From Hyphomicrobiales bacterium (GTDB taxonomy: Bacteria > Pseudomonadota > Alphaproteobacteria > Rhizobiales > Xanthobacteraceae), in assembly GCA_017305665.1 (NCBI GenBank), contig JAFKKH010000030.1:1-64000 (forward strand): a stretch of 64,000 bases of DNA, written 5' to 3'. The notes beneath the pieces were generated by a model. The model was not told the DNA's origin, searched no databases, and saw only the letters and a program-made list of their open reading frames with translations. Shown piece after piece: positions 8,130 to 16,134 of the stretch (positions are counted from its first letter, which is position 1; each line of letters starts with the position of its first letter). Position numbers and translations under genes: made by a program.

Positions 8130-8606
8130 TCAAAGCAGGGCCTCGATATCTCGCGTGAGCGTCTTGGGATTGGTGGTCGGCGCATGACGGGCAACGACGT
8201 TACCCTGCCGGTCCACCAGAAACTTGGTGAAGTTCCACTTGATGGACTCGCCGAGCAATCCGGATTTCTCGCGCTTCAGATACTGGAAGAGCGGATGCGC
8301 GTCACTGCCATTGACGTCGATTTTTTCGAACATCGGAAACGTCACATCATATTTGCTGGCGCAGAACTGCTCGATGTCCTTCGCCGATCCTGGTTCCTGG
8401 TGTCCGAACTGGTTGCACGGAAAACCAAGCACCGAAAAGCCGCGCGGCTTTAGCGTGCGATACAGGTTCTCAAGGTCCTTGTATTGGGGCGTGAAACCGC
8501 ATGCGCTCGCCGTATTCACGATCAGAAGAGCTCGCCCTTCGAACTGCCGCAACGCGCACGGCTCGCCGGCCAGCGTGGTCGCGGAGAAATCAAAGACACC
8601 GGCCAC
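8130..8606 (-). CDS. Glutathione peroxidase (cysteine type)
   Basis: A 158-residue thioredoxin-fold peroxidase that reduces hydroperoxides using glutathione or thioredoxin. The peroxidatic site is Cys36 in NTASACGFTPQ. The other active-site segments FPCNQFGHQEPG (Gln) and WNFTKFLVD (Trp, Asn) are present, so it is a non-selenium enzyme. The frame runs further upstream, but I chose the GTG at 8606. It follows GAGG by 5 bases, lies just past the amidase stop at 8620, and gives the usual family length. The adjacent DUF3297 and amidase genes suggest one transcript. Confidence 0.88.
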   Translation of the reverse strand: MAGVFDFSATTLAGEPCALRQFEGRALLIVNTASACGFTPQYKDLENLYRTLKPRGFSVLGFPCNQFGHQEPGSAKDIEQFCASKYDVTFPMFEKIDVNGSDAHPLFQYLKREKSGLLGESIKWNFTKFLVDRQGNVVARHAPTTNPKTLTRDIEALL

Positions 8607-8619
8607 AATGACCTCGCAA

Positions 8620-10020
8620 TCAAGCAACGACAGGATCGACCGGCGATGCGGGGGTGCCGCCGGCTTCGATGGCCTCTCCGGCCAACAGGCACAAATCCTC
8701 GCGATAGCGGCCAGCGACGACCTGAACCCCAACCGGAACGCGGCCGACAAGTCCCGTCGAAACAGTCAATCCGGGTAGTCCCATCAAGGGAATGCCGACC
8801 ATCGGCATTTGTGCCCGCCAGACCCGCGCGAACGACGCATCATCCTTGACGTCGAGTTGATCGGGGAACGGCAATTCGCCGGATACCGGCATCAGCAACA
8901 CCGGATAGGTCTCGAAGAACGTCTGCCAGTCACGCGTCAGCGTCGCGCGCCGCGTCAACGCCTGCGACAGCGCCGCGCTGTCGAACGGATGCACCTTGCT
9001 GCGGTTGCCGTGCAAACAGGCGAGCGCGCCGGGATCACCTTCGCGTTCGGCCGCCGCCAGCATCGCTTCATAACCGTCGCCGAGCCAGAGTCTTGTCTGG
9101 ATGTCGGCAGCCTCCTTCAGCGGCGGCGTCTTCTCGATCTCCTCCACCGTCCAGCCGGCGCGCTCCAACCGCTTGGCGGCGTCGCGCAAGGCGGCCTTCA
9201 CCTCGTCAACAACCTCCAGTCCATCCGGGCTGATGCACAGTGCTGCGCGCTTCGGCGCCGGCGGCCCCTCAAGCGGCGCCGGAACCCACCACGGATCGCG
9301 CGCATCCGGTTGCGACATGGCGGCGAGCGCGATGCGAAGATCGCCGATGGTCCGCGCCAGCGGACCGGAAACAGCCGCGATCTGCGGGCAAATCGAACGC
9401 TCTGCTCCTGAGGCATTCCAGGCGGCGACGCGGCCGAGCGTCGTCCGCAAACCGTGGACGCCGCACGCGTAGGCCGGATAGCGGATCGATCCCGCGATAT
9501 CCGTTCCATGCGCGATGTGACCGATCCCCGCTGCGAGCGACGAGGCCGCGCCACCCGACGAACCGCCGGGCGTGATCGCCGGATCGCGTGGATTCCTAGT
9601 GTGTCCATGCACCAGATTCTTGGTGAACCAGCGATAGGAGAAGGCCGGCGTGTTGGTGCGGCCGAGAATCACCGCCCCGGCCTTGCGCATATTATCGATC
9701 ACGGGACTGTTGGTCTTTGCGATCAGGTCACGCTGCAGTGTGATGCCATTGGTGTTGGCAAAGCCTGTCTGATCGATGTTGACCTTGATGGTGATCGGAA
9801 CGCCGGCAAGCGGACCAGGATCCTCCTTGCGGCCAAATGCATCATCGATCGTGCGTGCCTGAGCCAGCACATCGTCGGGGCGATGATCGACCACGGCGTT
9901 GATCTTCGGATTGACGGCATCGAGCCGGCCGAGCGCCGCAGTCGCAGCTTCCGTCGCGGAAACCTTGCGGGATTTGATGAGCGAGGCCAATTCCGCGGCC
10001 GGCAAACGCCAGATATCCAT
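8620..10020 (-). CDS. Amidase (amidase signature family)
   Basis: A 466-residue amidase-signature hydrolase. The catalytic Lys is in GVPITIKVNID near residue 80, and the Gly/Ser-rich signature ITPGGSSGGAASSLAAGIG near 150-170 carries the cis-Ser and the nucleophilic Ser (in the DIAGSIRYPA segment). Enzymes of this family hydrolyse varied amides, including indoleacetamide and short-chain aliphatic amides; the true substrate is not evident. The start at 10020 has a strong AAGGGGG site 7 bases upstream. The frame stays open to 10149, but that extension is Arg/Ser-rich and unlike the family. Only 13 bases separate its stop from the peroxidase start. Confidence 0.88.
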   Translation of the reverse strand: MDIWRLPAAELASLIKSRKVSATEAATAALGRLDAVNPKINAVVDHRPDDVLAQARTIDDAFGRKEDPGPLAGVPITIKVNIDQTGFANTNGITLQRDLIAKTNSPVIDNMRKAGAVILGRTNTPAFSYRWFTKNLVHGHTRNPRDPAITPGGSSGGAASSLAAGIGHIAHGTDIAGSIRYPAYACGVHGLRTTLGRVAAWNASGAERSICPQIAAVSGPLARTIGDLRIALAAMSQPDARDPWWVPAPLEGPPAPKRAALCISPDGLEVVDEVKAALRDAAKRLERAGWTVEEIEKTPPLKEAADIQTRLWLGDGYEAMLAAAEREGDPGALACLHGNRSKVHPFDSAALSQALTRRATLTRDWQTFFETYPVLLMPVSGELPFPDQLDVKDDASFARVWRAQMPMVGIPLMGLPGLTVSTGLVGRVPVGVQVVAGRYREDLCLLAGEAIEAGGTPASPVDPVVA

Positions 10021-10149
10021 GAGCAACCCCCTTGAGTTGCTGCGTTGTAACCTTGTGCGCGCCGCATCGCCAACCCGTTTGAGGGCAGACGCTCCCGCGA
10101 ACCGTGATAGCGCGGAAAGCGCAGAACGCCCTGACCCATTCTGAGCCAA

Positions 10150-10407
10150 TCAGTGTCGCGTCGAGGACTGTTTGATGGGATCGAGGATGGCTTCGGTAAA
10201 GGGAAATTCGAGGACGATTTCACCGGCGTCGTCGGTGACTTCGAGCACGGCATTGAGAACGCCGAGTTGTTCGCCATCCGTCTTGAGGATCTCCCGGATC
10301 GTCGTTCGCGCAACCTGCCAGGCGTGGTCGGGATCGTGCAGCACCTCACCCTCGGGATCGAGGATCAGTTCGTTGCCAATGCGTGTGTTGAAAAAATAAC
10401 GGGGCAT
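10150..10407 (-). CDS. DUF6894 family protein
   Basis: An 85-residue soluble protein starting MPRYFFNTRIGNELILDPEG, the typical opening of DUF6894 proteins, which are abundant and multi-copy in Bradyrhizobium and relatives. The middle DPDHAWQVARTTIREIL is also characteristic. The function is unknown. It ends about 130 bases before the amidase start and is divergent from pqqA. Confidence 0.8.
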   Translation of the reverse strand: MPRYFFNTRIGNELILDPEGEVLHDPDHAWQVARTTIREILKTDGEQLGVLNAVLEVTDDAGEIVLEFPFTEAILDPIKQSSTRH

Positions 10408-10694
10408 ATGCGAATCCTAGCAATTGAACATGAAACCTTTGAGCCGACCGCCCTCACAAGTTCTTTATCACGCCTCATCGCAAGCTCCTGGCGCACACGC
10501 GCTGGTACAAACCTGCTTCATCCTCGCTCCTAAGCACTTGATAAGCCTTGTCCTTAAGTTGGCTTTGCCGGAACCGAAACGCCATCCCGCAGCGCAGCAT
10601 CAATTTTGGCGCGAAATATTTCACTGGCGAACTTTCCGATCCGCAGTAACTTAAGCCTAGGACGACAAACGTCCCCTTGCGAAGGAGAGCTGGA

Positions 10695-10775
10695 ATGGCT
10701 TGGAAAGCACCGAAGATTGTTGAAGTGCCGGTCGGCATGGAAATCAACATGTATGCCTGCGCAGCGCGCAAGTAA
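10695..10775 (+). CDS. pqqA: PqqA, precursor peptide of pyrroloquinoline quinone
   Basis: A 26-residue peptide (27 codons with TAA). It opens MAWKAPKIVEVPVG and contains the conserved E16-x3-Y20 pair (EINMY), whose Glu and Tyr side chains become the PQQ skeleton after PqqE joins them. A GGAGAG ribosome site lies 5-8 bases before the ATG. The short basic tail (AARK) is typical. It heads the pqq operon, 124 bases before pqqB. A 6-bp GC stem (10854-10869) in that gap could reduce read-through, as is common where the precursor must exceed the enzymes. Confidence 0.96.
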   Translation: MAWKAPKIVEVPVGMEINMYACAARK

Positions 10776-10899
10776 GCGCCGCTGTCGCTCTGAGTTTTGA
10801 CGGAGGCGAACCGCTCGCTGGTCCGATGATCTTGGGAACGGGATCGTCGCAACGAGGCGGGGTCGCCTCCGCAACGTTTGGAGGCCCCGGAGACGAGTC

Positions 10900-11817
10900 A
10901 TGTTGCGCGTCGTCGTTCTGGGAGCCGCAGCCGGAGGCGGCGTTCCGCAATGGAATTGCGGGTGTCCGGTTTGCAACGCTGCTCGTCAGCATCCGCAATT
11001 ACAAAGTACGCAGGCTTCGATCGCGATCAGTGCCGACAATGAGCACTGGTTCTTGATCAACGCATCGCCCGACCTGCGCCAACAACTCACCGTCACGCCG
11101 CAACTGCATCCAAAGTCAGGACACCTGCGCCACAGTCCGATTGCCGGCGTGGTCCTGACCAATAGCGAAGTCGATGCCGTCGCCGGACTATTGTCGATGC
11201 GCGAGGGCTCACCCTTTACTATTTACGCTCACCCGCGCGTGCTTGCGATTCTGAAGAGCAACAGCATCTTCAATGTGCTGGGCAAGAGCGTTCAGCGCGA
11301 GGCGATCGAGATCGACAAGCCTTTCGAACCAAAACTGCGGGACGGCACGGGCAGCGGCCTAGAAATTCTACCCTTCGCCGTGCCGGGCAAAGGTGCATGG
11401 TATCTTGAGGGAACGGCGGAAGGCGGCGATGCCGAAGGTGATACGCTGGGCTTGCGTATCACTGACAAGGCGACCGGCAAGCATTTCTTTTTCATTGCAG
11501 CCTGCGCGCGGGTGACGCCGGAGCTCGGCGCACGGATCAAAGGCGCTCCGCTGGTGTTCTTCGACGGTACGGTGTGGCGCGACAACGAACTGATCGCAGC
11601 CGGCCTCGGCACCAAGACCGGCCAGCGCATGGGACATATTTCAATGTCGGGAGACGACGGCGCGATCGCTTCGCTTGCCGGTCTTGGCATCACGCAGAAG
11701 GTTTTTCTGCATATCAACAATTCAAATCACGCTCTTCTACCTGGATCGGCGGAGCGAAAGACTATCGAAGAAGCCGGCTGGCAGATCCCGGCTGACGGCA
11801 TGGAGGTGGTCCTGTGA
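10900..11817 (+). CDS. pqqB: PqqB, PQQ biosynthesis protein
   Basis: A 305-residue metallo-beta-lactamase-fold protein starting MLRVVVLGAAAGGGVPQWNC, the usual PqqB opening, with the CPVC zinc-site cysteines soon after. PqqB acts late in PQQ synthesis as an iron-dependent hydroxylase of the Glu-Tyr intermediate. The later segments GQRMGHISMSGDDGAI and FLHINNSN are also typical of the family. The stop overlaps the pqqC GTG start by 4 bases. Confidence 0.96.
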   Translation: MLRVVVLGAAAGGGVPQWNCGCPVCNAARQHPQLQSTQASIAISADNEHWFLINASPDLRQQLTVTPQLHPKSGHLRHSPIAGVVLTNSEVDAVAGLLSMREGSPFTIYAHPRVLAILKSNSIFNVLGKSVQREAIEIDKPFEPKLRDGTGSGLEILPFAVPGKGAWYLEGTAEGGDAEGDTLGLRITDKATGKHFFFIAACARVTPELGARIKGAPLVFFDGTVWRDNELIAAGLGTKTGQRMGHISMSGDDGAIASLAGLGITQKVFLHINNSNHALLPGSAERKTIEEAGWQIPADGMEVVL

Positions 11818-12578
11818 GCGTAACGTCGATCTCGTCGGTCGAAAAACGGCCGCCGCTGCAGAGCGCCGAAGAACTGGAAGCGCGACTGCGCCACATCGGC
11901 GCGACGCGCTATCATAGCCTGCACCCCTTCCACCACCTGCTGCACGGCGGAAAGCTCAACAAGGGGCAGGTGCAGGCGTGGGCGCTGAACCGTTACTATT
12001 ATCAGAGCACCATTCCCATCAAGGACGCGGTCGTGATCTCGCGCTTTCGCGATCGCGCCATACGGCTCGAATGGCGGCATCGCATCGAAGATCATGACGG
12101 TGATGTCGGCAGCGAAGGCGGTATCGAACGCTGGCTCAAGCTGACCGAAGGCCTCGGGTTAGATACTGCTTACGTGGAATCGACCGAAGGCATCCTTCCT
12201 GCGACGCGCTTTGCGGTCGAAGCCTACGTGCATTTCTGCCGCGACCGCACGCCGCTCGAAGCCATCGCCTCCTCACTGACCGAGCTGTTCGCGCCGAACC
12301 TGCACGAGGAGCGGATTTCCGGCATGCTGAAGCACTATAATTTCGTCAATCCGGAGATCATGCGCTATTTCAGTACGCGCCTGAAACAGGCCCCGCGCGA
12401 CGCCAATTTCGCGCTCAACTACGTCAGGGAACATGCCACCACGCCGGAACAGCGCGAGGCCGTTTGCAACGCCCTGATTTTCAAGACCAATGTGCTTTGG
12501 GTCCAGCTCGATGCGCTGTATCATGCCTATGTTAGCGGACACATTCCGCCCGGCGCATTTGTTCCGGACACCGCTTGA
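11814..12578 (+). CDS. pqqC: PqqC, pyrroloquinoline-quinone synthase
   Basis: The 254-residue helical protein catalyses the final step, a cofactor-free eight-electron oxidation and ring closure that forms PQQ. Family motifs are YHSLHPFHHLLHGGKL, WALNRYYYQSTIPIKDA, and RIEDHDG with active-site histidines. It starts with GTG at 11814 inside the pqqB stop, implying coupled translation. Its length is normal for PqqC, and it is not fused to PqqD as in some methylotrophs. Confidence 0.97.
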   Translation: MSVTSISSVEKRPPLQSAEELEARLRHIGATRYHSLHPFHHLLHGGKLNKGQVQAWALNRYYYQSTIPIKDAVVISRFRDRAIRLEWRHRIEDHDGDVGSEGGIERWLKLTEGLGLDTAYVESTEGILPATRFAVEAYVHFCRDRTPLEAIASSLTELFAPNLHEERISGMLKHYNFVNPEIMRYFSTRLKQAPRDANFALNYVREHATTPEQREAVCNALIFKTNVLWVQLDALYHAYVSGHIPPGAFVPDTA

Positions 12579-12611
12579 GGCAAACCCAAGGCAAGTTCAA
12601 GGCAAAGCTCC

Positions 12612-12929
12612 ATGGCAGCGCCGCGACCGCGCAACATCAGCGTCACCGAAGCCAGCCGTCCGATCCTGCCGCGGCATGCCAAGCTGCGCTTCGACGAGAC
12701 GCGGCAACGCTGGGTGATCCTGGCGCCGGAACGGGTGCTGGCACCGGACGACATCGCAGTCGAAGTCCTGCAACTCTGTGACGGCGCGCGCCGCGTGAAC
12801 GACATGGTCGATGTGCTGGCCGTCAAATATGCCGCCGACCGCATGGCCATCATGACCGACGTGATCGCGATGCTGCAGGATCTCGCCGACAAGGGCTTTC
12901 TGGTCGAAGCACGGGAGGCGAGTGCATGA
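12612..12929 (+). CDS. pqqD: PqqD, PqqA-binding chaperone
   Basis: A 105-residue RiPP-recognition protein that binds the PqqA peptide and presents it to PqqE. Visible motifs are LPRHAKLRFDETRQRWVILA and then VLQLCDGARRVNDMVDVLA. An AAGG site precedes the ATG. It ends 4 bases into pqqE (ATGA overlap), which fits the known PqqD-PqqE complex. It is slightly longer than many PqqD proteins because of the N-terminal tail. Confidence 0.95.
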   Translation: MAAPRPRNISVTEASRPILPRHAKLRFDETRQRWVILAPERVLAPDDIAVEVLQLCDGARRVNDMVDVLAVKYAADRMAIMTDVIAMLQDLADKGFLVEAREASA

Positions 12930-14134
12930 GCCCGACGCTGACCGATGCTACACCCTTGCCCGCGGTTGCTACCGACGGATTGTCGATCCTTGAATCGCCG
13001 AAATCCGCAGCAGAGACCTTCGGCATTCCGCTCGCGGTGCTTGCCGAACTCACCCATCGATGTCCGCTGCAATGCCCATACTGCTCCAATCCGATCGAAC
13101 TGGAGCGCGCGAGCAGCGAACTCACCACCGAGGAATGGAAGAAGGTGTTGAGCGAACTCGCCGAGATCGGCGTGCTGCAGATTCATTTTTCCGGCGGCGA
13201 GCCGACCGCGCGCAAGGATATCGTCGAACTGGTGCAACATGCGAATGACGTCGGGCTCTACACCAACCTCATCACTTCGGCCGTGCTGCTGTCGCGTGAC
13301 AAGCTCAAGGCATTGGCGGATGCAGGTCTCTGCCATGTGCAGATCAGCTTCCAGGGCAACGAACCTGCCGCTGCCGATCGCGTCGCGGGTCTGAAAGATT
13401 CTCACCGCAAGAAGCTCGAGATCGCGCGCTGGACCCGCGAGCTCGACCTGCCGCTCACCGTGAACGCGGTGATGCACCGGCAGAACCTGCATCAGCTTCC
13501 CGACATCATCCAGATGGCGGTCGATCTCGACGCCGATCGGCTCGAAGTCGCCAACGTGCAATATTACGGCTGGGCGCTGAAGAACCGCGCCGCGCTGATG
13601 CCGACGCTCGAGCAAATCGAGGAAACCAGCCGCCTCGTCGAGACCGCGCAAGAACGCCTGAAAGGCATTCTGGCGATCGACTACGTCGTGCCCGACTATT
13701 ATGCCCTGCGGCCGAAGAAATGCATGGGCGGCTGGGGCCGGCAGTTCTTCAACATCTCTCCGTCAGGCAAAATCCTGCCCTGCCACGCAGCAGAGACCAT
13801 CACCGGCCTCGACTTCCTGTCGGTGCGCTCAAACCATTCCATTGCCTGGATTTGGCAGAACTCCGATGCCTTCAACCGCTATCGCGGTACCGGATGGATG
13901 CCTGAGCCCTGCCAGAGTTGCGAATTCAAGGAAGTCGATTTCGGCGGCTGCCGCTGCCAGGCCTTTGCGCTGACCGGCGATGCCGGCAACACCGATCCCG
14001 CCTGCACCCTCTCACCGCTGCATGAGCGAATCTTCAAGACCGCGGAAGCCGAGGCGAGCGGCGGCAGCGACCGCTTCATCTATCGCAATTTTGCCGGCGG
14101 CACGCCGGAAGCAGGGAGCGGTGATGCCTCGTGA
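12926..14134 (+). CDS. pqqE: PqqE, radical SAM PqqA cross-linking enzyme
   Basis: The 402-residue radical SAM enzyme forms the carbon-carbon bond between the Glu and Tyr of PqqA. The SAM cluster cysteines are C46, C50 and C53 (CPLQCPYC). The C-terminal SPASM region, with auxiliary iron-sulfur clusters, shows CMGGWGRQFFNISPSGKILP followed by CHAAETI, then CQSCEF and GGCRCQAFALTGDA. The protein is about 20 residues longer than the average family member because of an N-terminal tail. It is the last known pqq gene here and overlaps the next hydrolase gene by 11 bases. Confidence 0.97.
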   Translation: MSPTLTDATPLPAVATDGLSILESPKSAAETFGIPLAVLAELTHRCPLQCPYCSNPIELERASSELTTEEWKKVLSELAEIGVLQIHFSGGEPTARKDIVELVQHANDVGLYTNLITSAVLLSRDKLKALADAGLCHVQISFQGNEPAAADRVAGLKDSHRKKLEIARWTRELDLPLTVNAVMHRQNLHQLPDIIQMAVDLDADRLEVANVQYYGWALKNRAALMPTLEQIEETSRLVETAQERLKGILAIDYVVPDYYALRPKKCMGGWGRQFFNISPSGKILPCHAAETITGLDFLSVRSNHSIAWIWQNSDAFNRYRGTGWMPEPCQSCEFKEVDFGGCRCQAFALTGDAGNTDPACTLSPLHERIFKTAEAEASGGSDRFIYRNFAGGTPEAGSGDAS

Positions 14135-15110
14135 CGCCGAGGCGCGAACGTCTACGCGTGCCGATCCCTATGCCCCCCTGACCAGCCAGCACCTCAACGT
14201 CGGCGATGGTCACGAGATCTACGTCGAGACTGTCGGTCGCGCCGGCGGCATACCGGCGGTCTACCTGCATGGCGGCCCCGGCAGCGGCTGTCAGCCAGAC
14301 CATCGTCGCCTGTTCGACCCCGAACGTTTTCATGCCGTGCTGTTCGACCAGCGCGGCGCGGGACGCAGCCGTCCGAAAGGCGGACGCGAGGCCAATACGC
14401 TGCCGCACCTTATCGCGGACATGGAAGCGATCCGCGAGACGCTCGGCTTTGCGCGCTGGATGATCGTCGGCGGCTCCTGGGGCGCGACGCTGGCGCTAGC
14501 CTATGCCGAAGCGCATCCGGACCGCGTCAGCGGCATCGTGTTGCGTGCCACGTTTCTTGGCACGCGTGCCGAGCTGGAGACGGCCTTCCTCAGCACCCTG
14601 CCCCGCATCTATCCGGGCCTCCATGAGGATTTCCTTAGTTTGCTATCGGAGAACGAGAAGGCGCAGCCGCTCGATGCCTATTGGCGCCGCCTTCTCAATC
14701 CCGATGCCGACGTCCATGGTCCGGCAGCGCGAGCGTGGTACGAGACCGAGCGAACCTTGTCGGAGCATGCGCCGGGACGGACCCGCATCAACCTCGAAGC
14801 GATCAAGGATTCGCGGCGGCCGTTGCCGTCAACGCCGTTCATGGAGGCGCACTATTTCCAGAACGACTGCTTCATGCGACCCGATCAGCTGATAGCGGAC
14901 ATCGGCAAGCTTCACGGCATTCCCGGCATCGTCATTCAGGGCCGCACCGATTTCCTGTGCCCGCCGTCGACCTCGCACGCGCTCGCCGCGGTATGGCCAG
15001 ATGCCGACATCCGCATCGTCGAGGGTGCCGGTCATTCGCTGTACGATCCCGGCATCAAGGATGCGATCATGCTCGCGGTCGAAAACCTCGCGTCGAAGAT
15101 TGTAGCCTAG
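14124..15110 (+). CDS. pip: Proline iminopeptidase-type alpha/beta hydrolase (S33), in pqq operon
   Basis: A 328-residue hydrolase with the full prolyl aminopeptidase pattern: HGGPGSG oxyanion-hole motif at 49-55, DQRGAGRS, nucleophile Ser118 in GGSWGATLALAY, Asp in IQGRTDFLCPP, and His in GAGHSLY. Family members remove N-terminal proline from peptides in the cytoplasm. The start at 14124 follows AGGGAG by 6 bases and lies 11 bases inside pqqE, so it should be translated with the pqq genes. That position suggests a part in PqqA processing or peptide turnover, an inference only. The frame stays open to 13980 within pqqE, but that stretch has no family similarity. Confidence 0.9.
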   Translation: MPRDAEARTSTRADPYAPLTSQHLNVGDGHEIYVETVGRAGGIPAVYLHGGPGSGCQPDHRRLFDPERFHAVLFDQRGAGRSRPKGGREANTLPHLIADMEAIRETLGFARWMIVGGSWGATLALAYAEAHPDRVSGIVLRATFLGTRAELETAFLSTLPRIYPGLHEDFLSLLSENEKAQPLDAYWRRLLNPDADVHGPAARAWYETERTLSEHAPGRTRINLEAIKDSRRPLPSTPFMEAHYFQNDCFMRPDQLIADIGKLHGIPGIVIQGRTDFLCPPSTSHALAAVWPDADIRIVEGAGHSLYDPGIKDAIMLAVENLASKIVA

Positions 15111-15223
15111 AGCTATTCCGGCTTTGATAGAATCAAAGCTGGGCTCTATTTTTTACTCTGACGCGTTTTCTTTACGAGAACCGGTACTCACCTCGCTTGA
15201 AAACGCTATGGGAGACATTGTCG

Positions 15224-15889
15224 ATGCCGATGCCCGGAAAGGGAATGCTGCTCACGTCGATGGACGTCGATCCGGCGGACGAAACCGACTTCAATCGCTG
15301 GTATGACCGGGAGCACCTTGCCGAGCGCGTCGCGATCGAGGGCTTCATCGAGGCGCGACGTTACGTCGCGCATGATGCAAAGCCGAAGTACCTCAGCCTC
15401 TACTCGACGGAAACCTTCGACGTACTCGACAGCCCGGCCTATCGCACTGCACTCGGTGCGCAGACCGAGTGGTCGAAGGCCAACATCGCGCGTTTCCATA
15501 ACATGATCCGGTCCGTCGCCCGCATCACCATCAGCCGCGGCCAGGGCCGCGCCGCAGCGCTCGGAATGGTTCGGATCCGGCCGAGCGCGGGACAAGCCGA
15601 CACATTGCGCGCACGGCTGCATGACTTGCTCGATCCGCAGACGCTCGACGGCGTCATCTCCATGCATCTGATCGAGGGCGATCCCGAACTGTCGCGCCCG
15701 CTTGGCGTCGCCAACGCCGATATGGCTGGCGCGGGCGACTGGTTTGCATTTATCGACGGGACCGGTATCGACGCGGTCGCGCATGCCATCGCTGGCCGTT
15801 TCGACAAGGCACTCGCGGATACGTCGTCGCGCATCATTGCGAGCGGCACCTACCGCCTGATGTGGGATCTCGGCAAACGCGATCTCTGA
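15224..15889 (+). CDS. Conserved protein with two ferredoxin-like (EthD/ABM-type) halves
   Basis: I do not recognise a named family with certainty. The 221-residue protein starts at the ATG 15224, ten bases after GGAG. Each half looks like an alpha/beta ferredoxin-like unit. The first half has MLLTSMDVDPADETDFNRWY and a DREHLAERV helix, similar to the DxxHxxE pattern of EthD and antibiotic-monooxygenase-like dimers. The second has ALGMVRIRPSAGQADTLRAR. It has no signal peptide. It lies 113 bases after the pip gene on the same strand. No enzymatic role can be assigned. Confidence 0.7.
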   Translation: MPMPGKGMLLTSMDVDPADETDFNRWYDREHLAERVAIEGFIEARRYVAHDAKPKYLSLYSTETFDVLDSPAYRTALGAQTEWSKANIARFHNMIRSVARITISRGQGRAAALGMVRIRPSAGQADTLRARLHDLLDPQTLDGVISMHLIEGDPELSRPLGVANADMAGAGDWFAFIDGTGIDAVAHAIAGRFDKALADTSSRIIASGTYRLMWDLGKRDL

Positions 15890-16134
15890 ATCGATCTGCC
15901 CAACCGCTTCTTGCAGTGCACATGCTGCGATGCCGCATCGTTTGGATGCGAACGAACGCGCTGGGGCGACTAACGGCCAATGGGGATCAATTAAATTTGG
16001 CTTTGTACCCGAACTGGAATGGCTCTAATAGTTTAAGCCAATGATGCAATTTGAAAACAAGAAGAGCGTCATTCCAAGCGCTCATTCGACATCGAAAGGC
16101 CTCGCGGCTGTTTATCCCGCGCGGACGGGTGGGA

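Noticed and set aside
10854-10869. GAGGCG/CGCCTC hairpin between pqqA and pqqB
   Set aside because: Six base pairs only; mentioned under pqqA but not listed as a terminator.
12527-13651. 374-residue minus-strand frame opposite pqqD and pqqE
   Set aside because: Overlaps two certain genes and shows no family resemblance.
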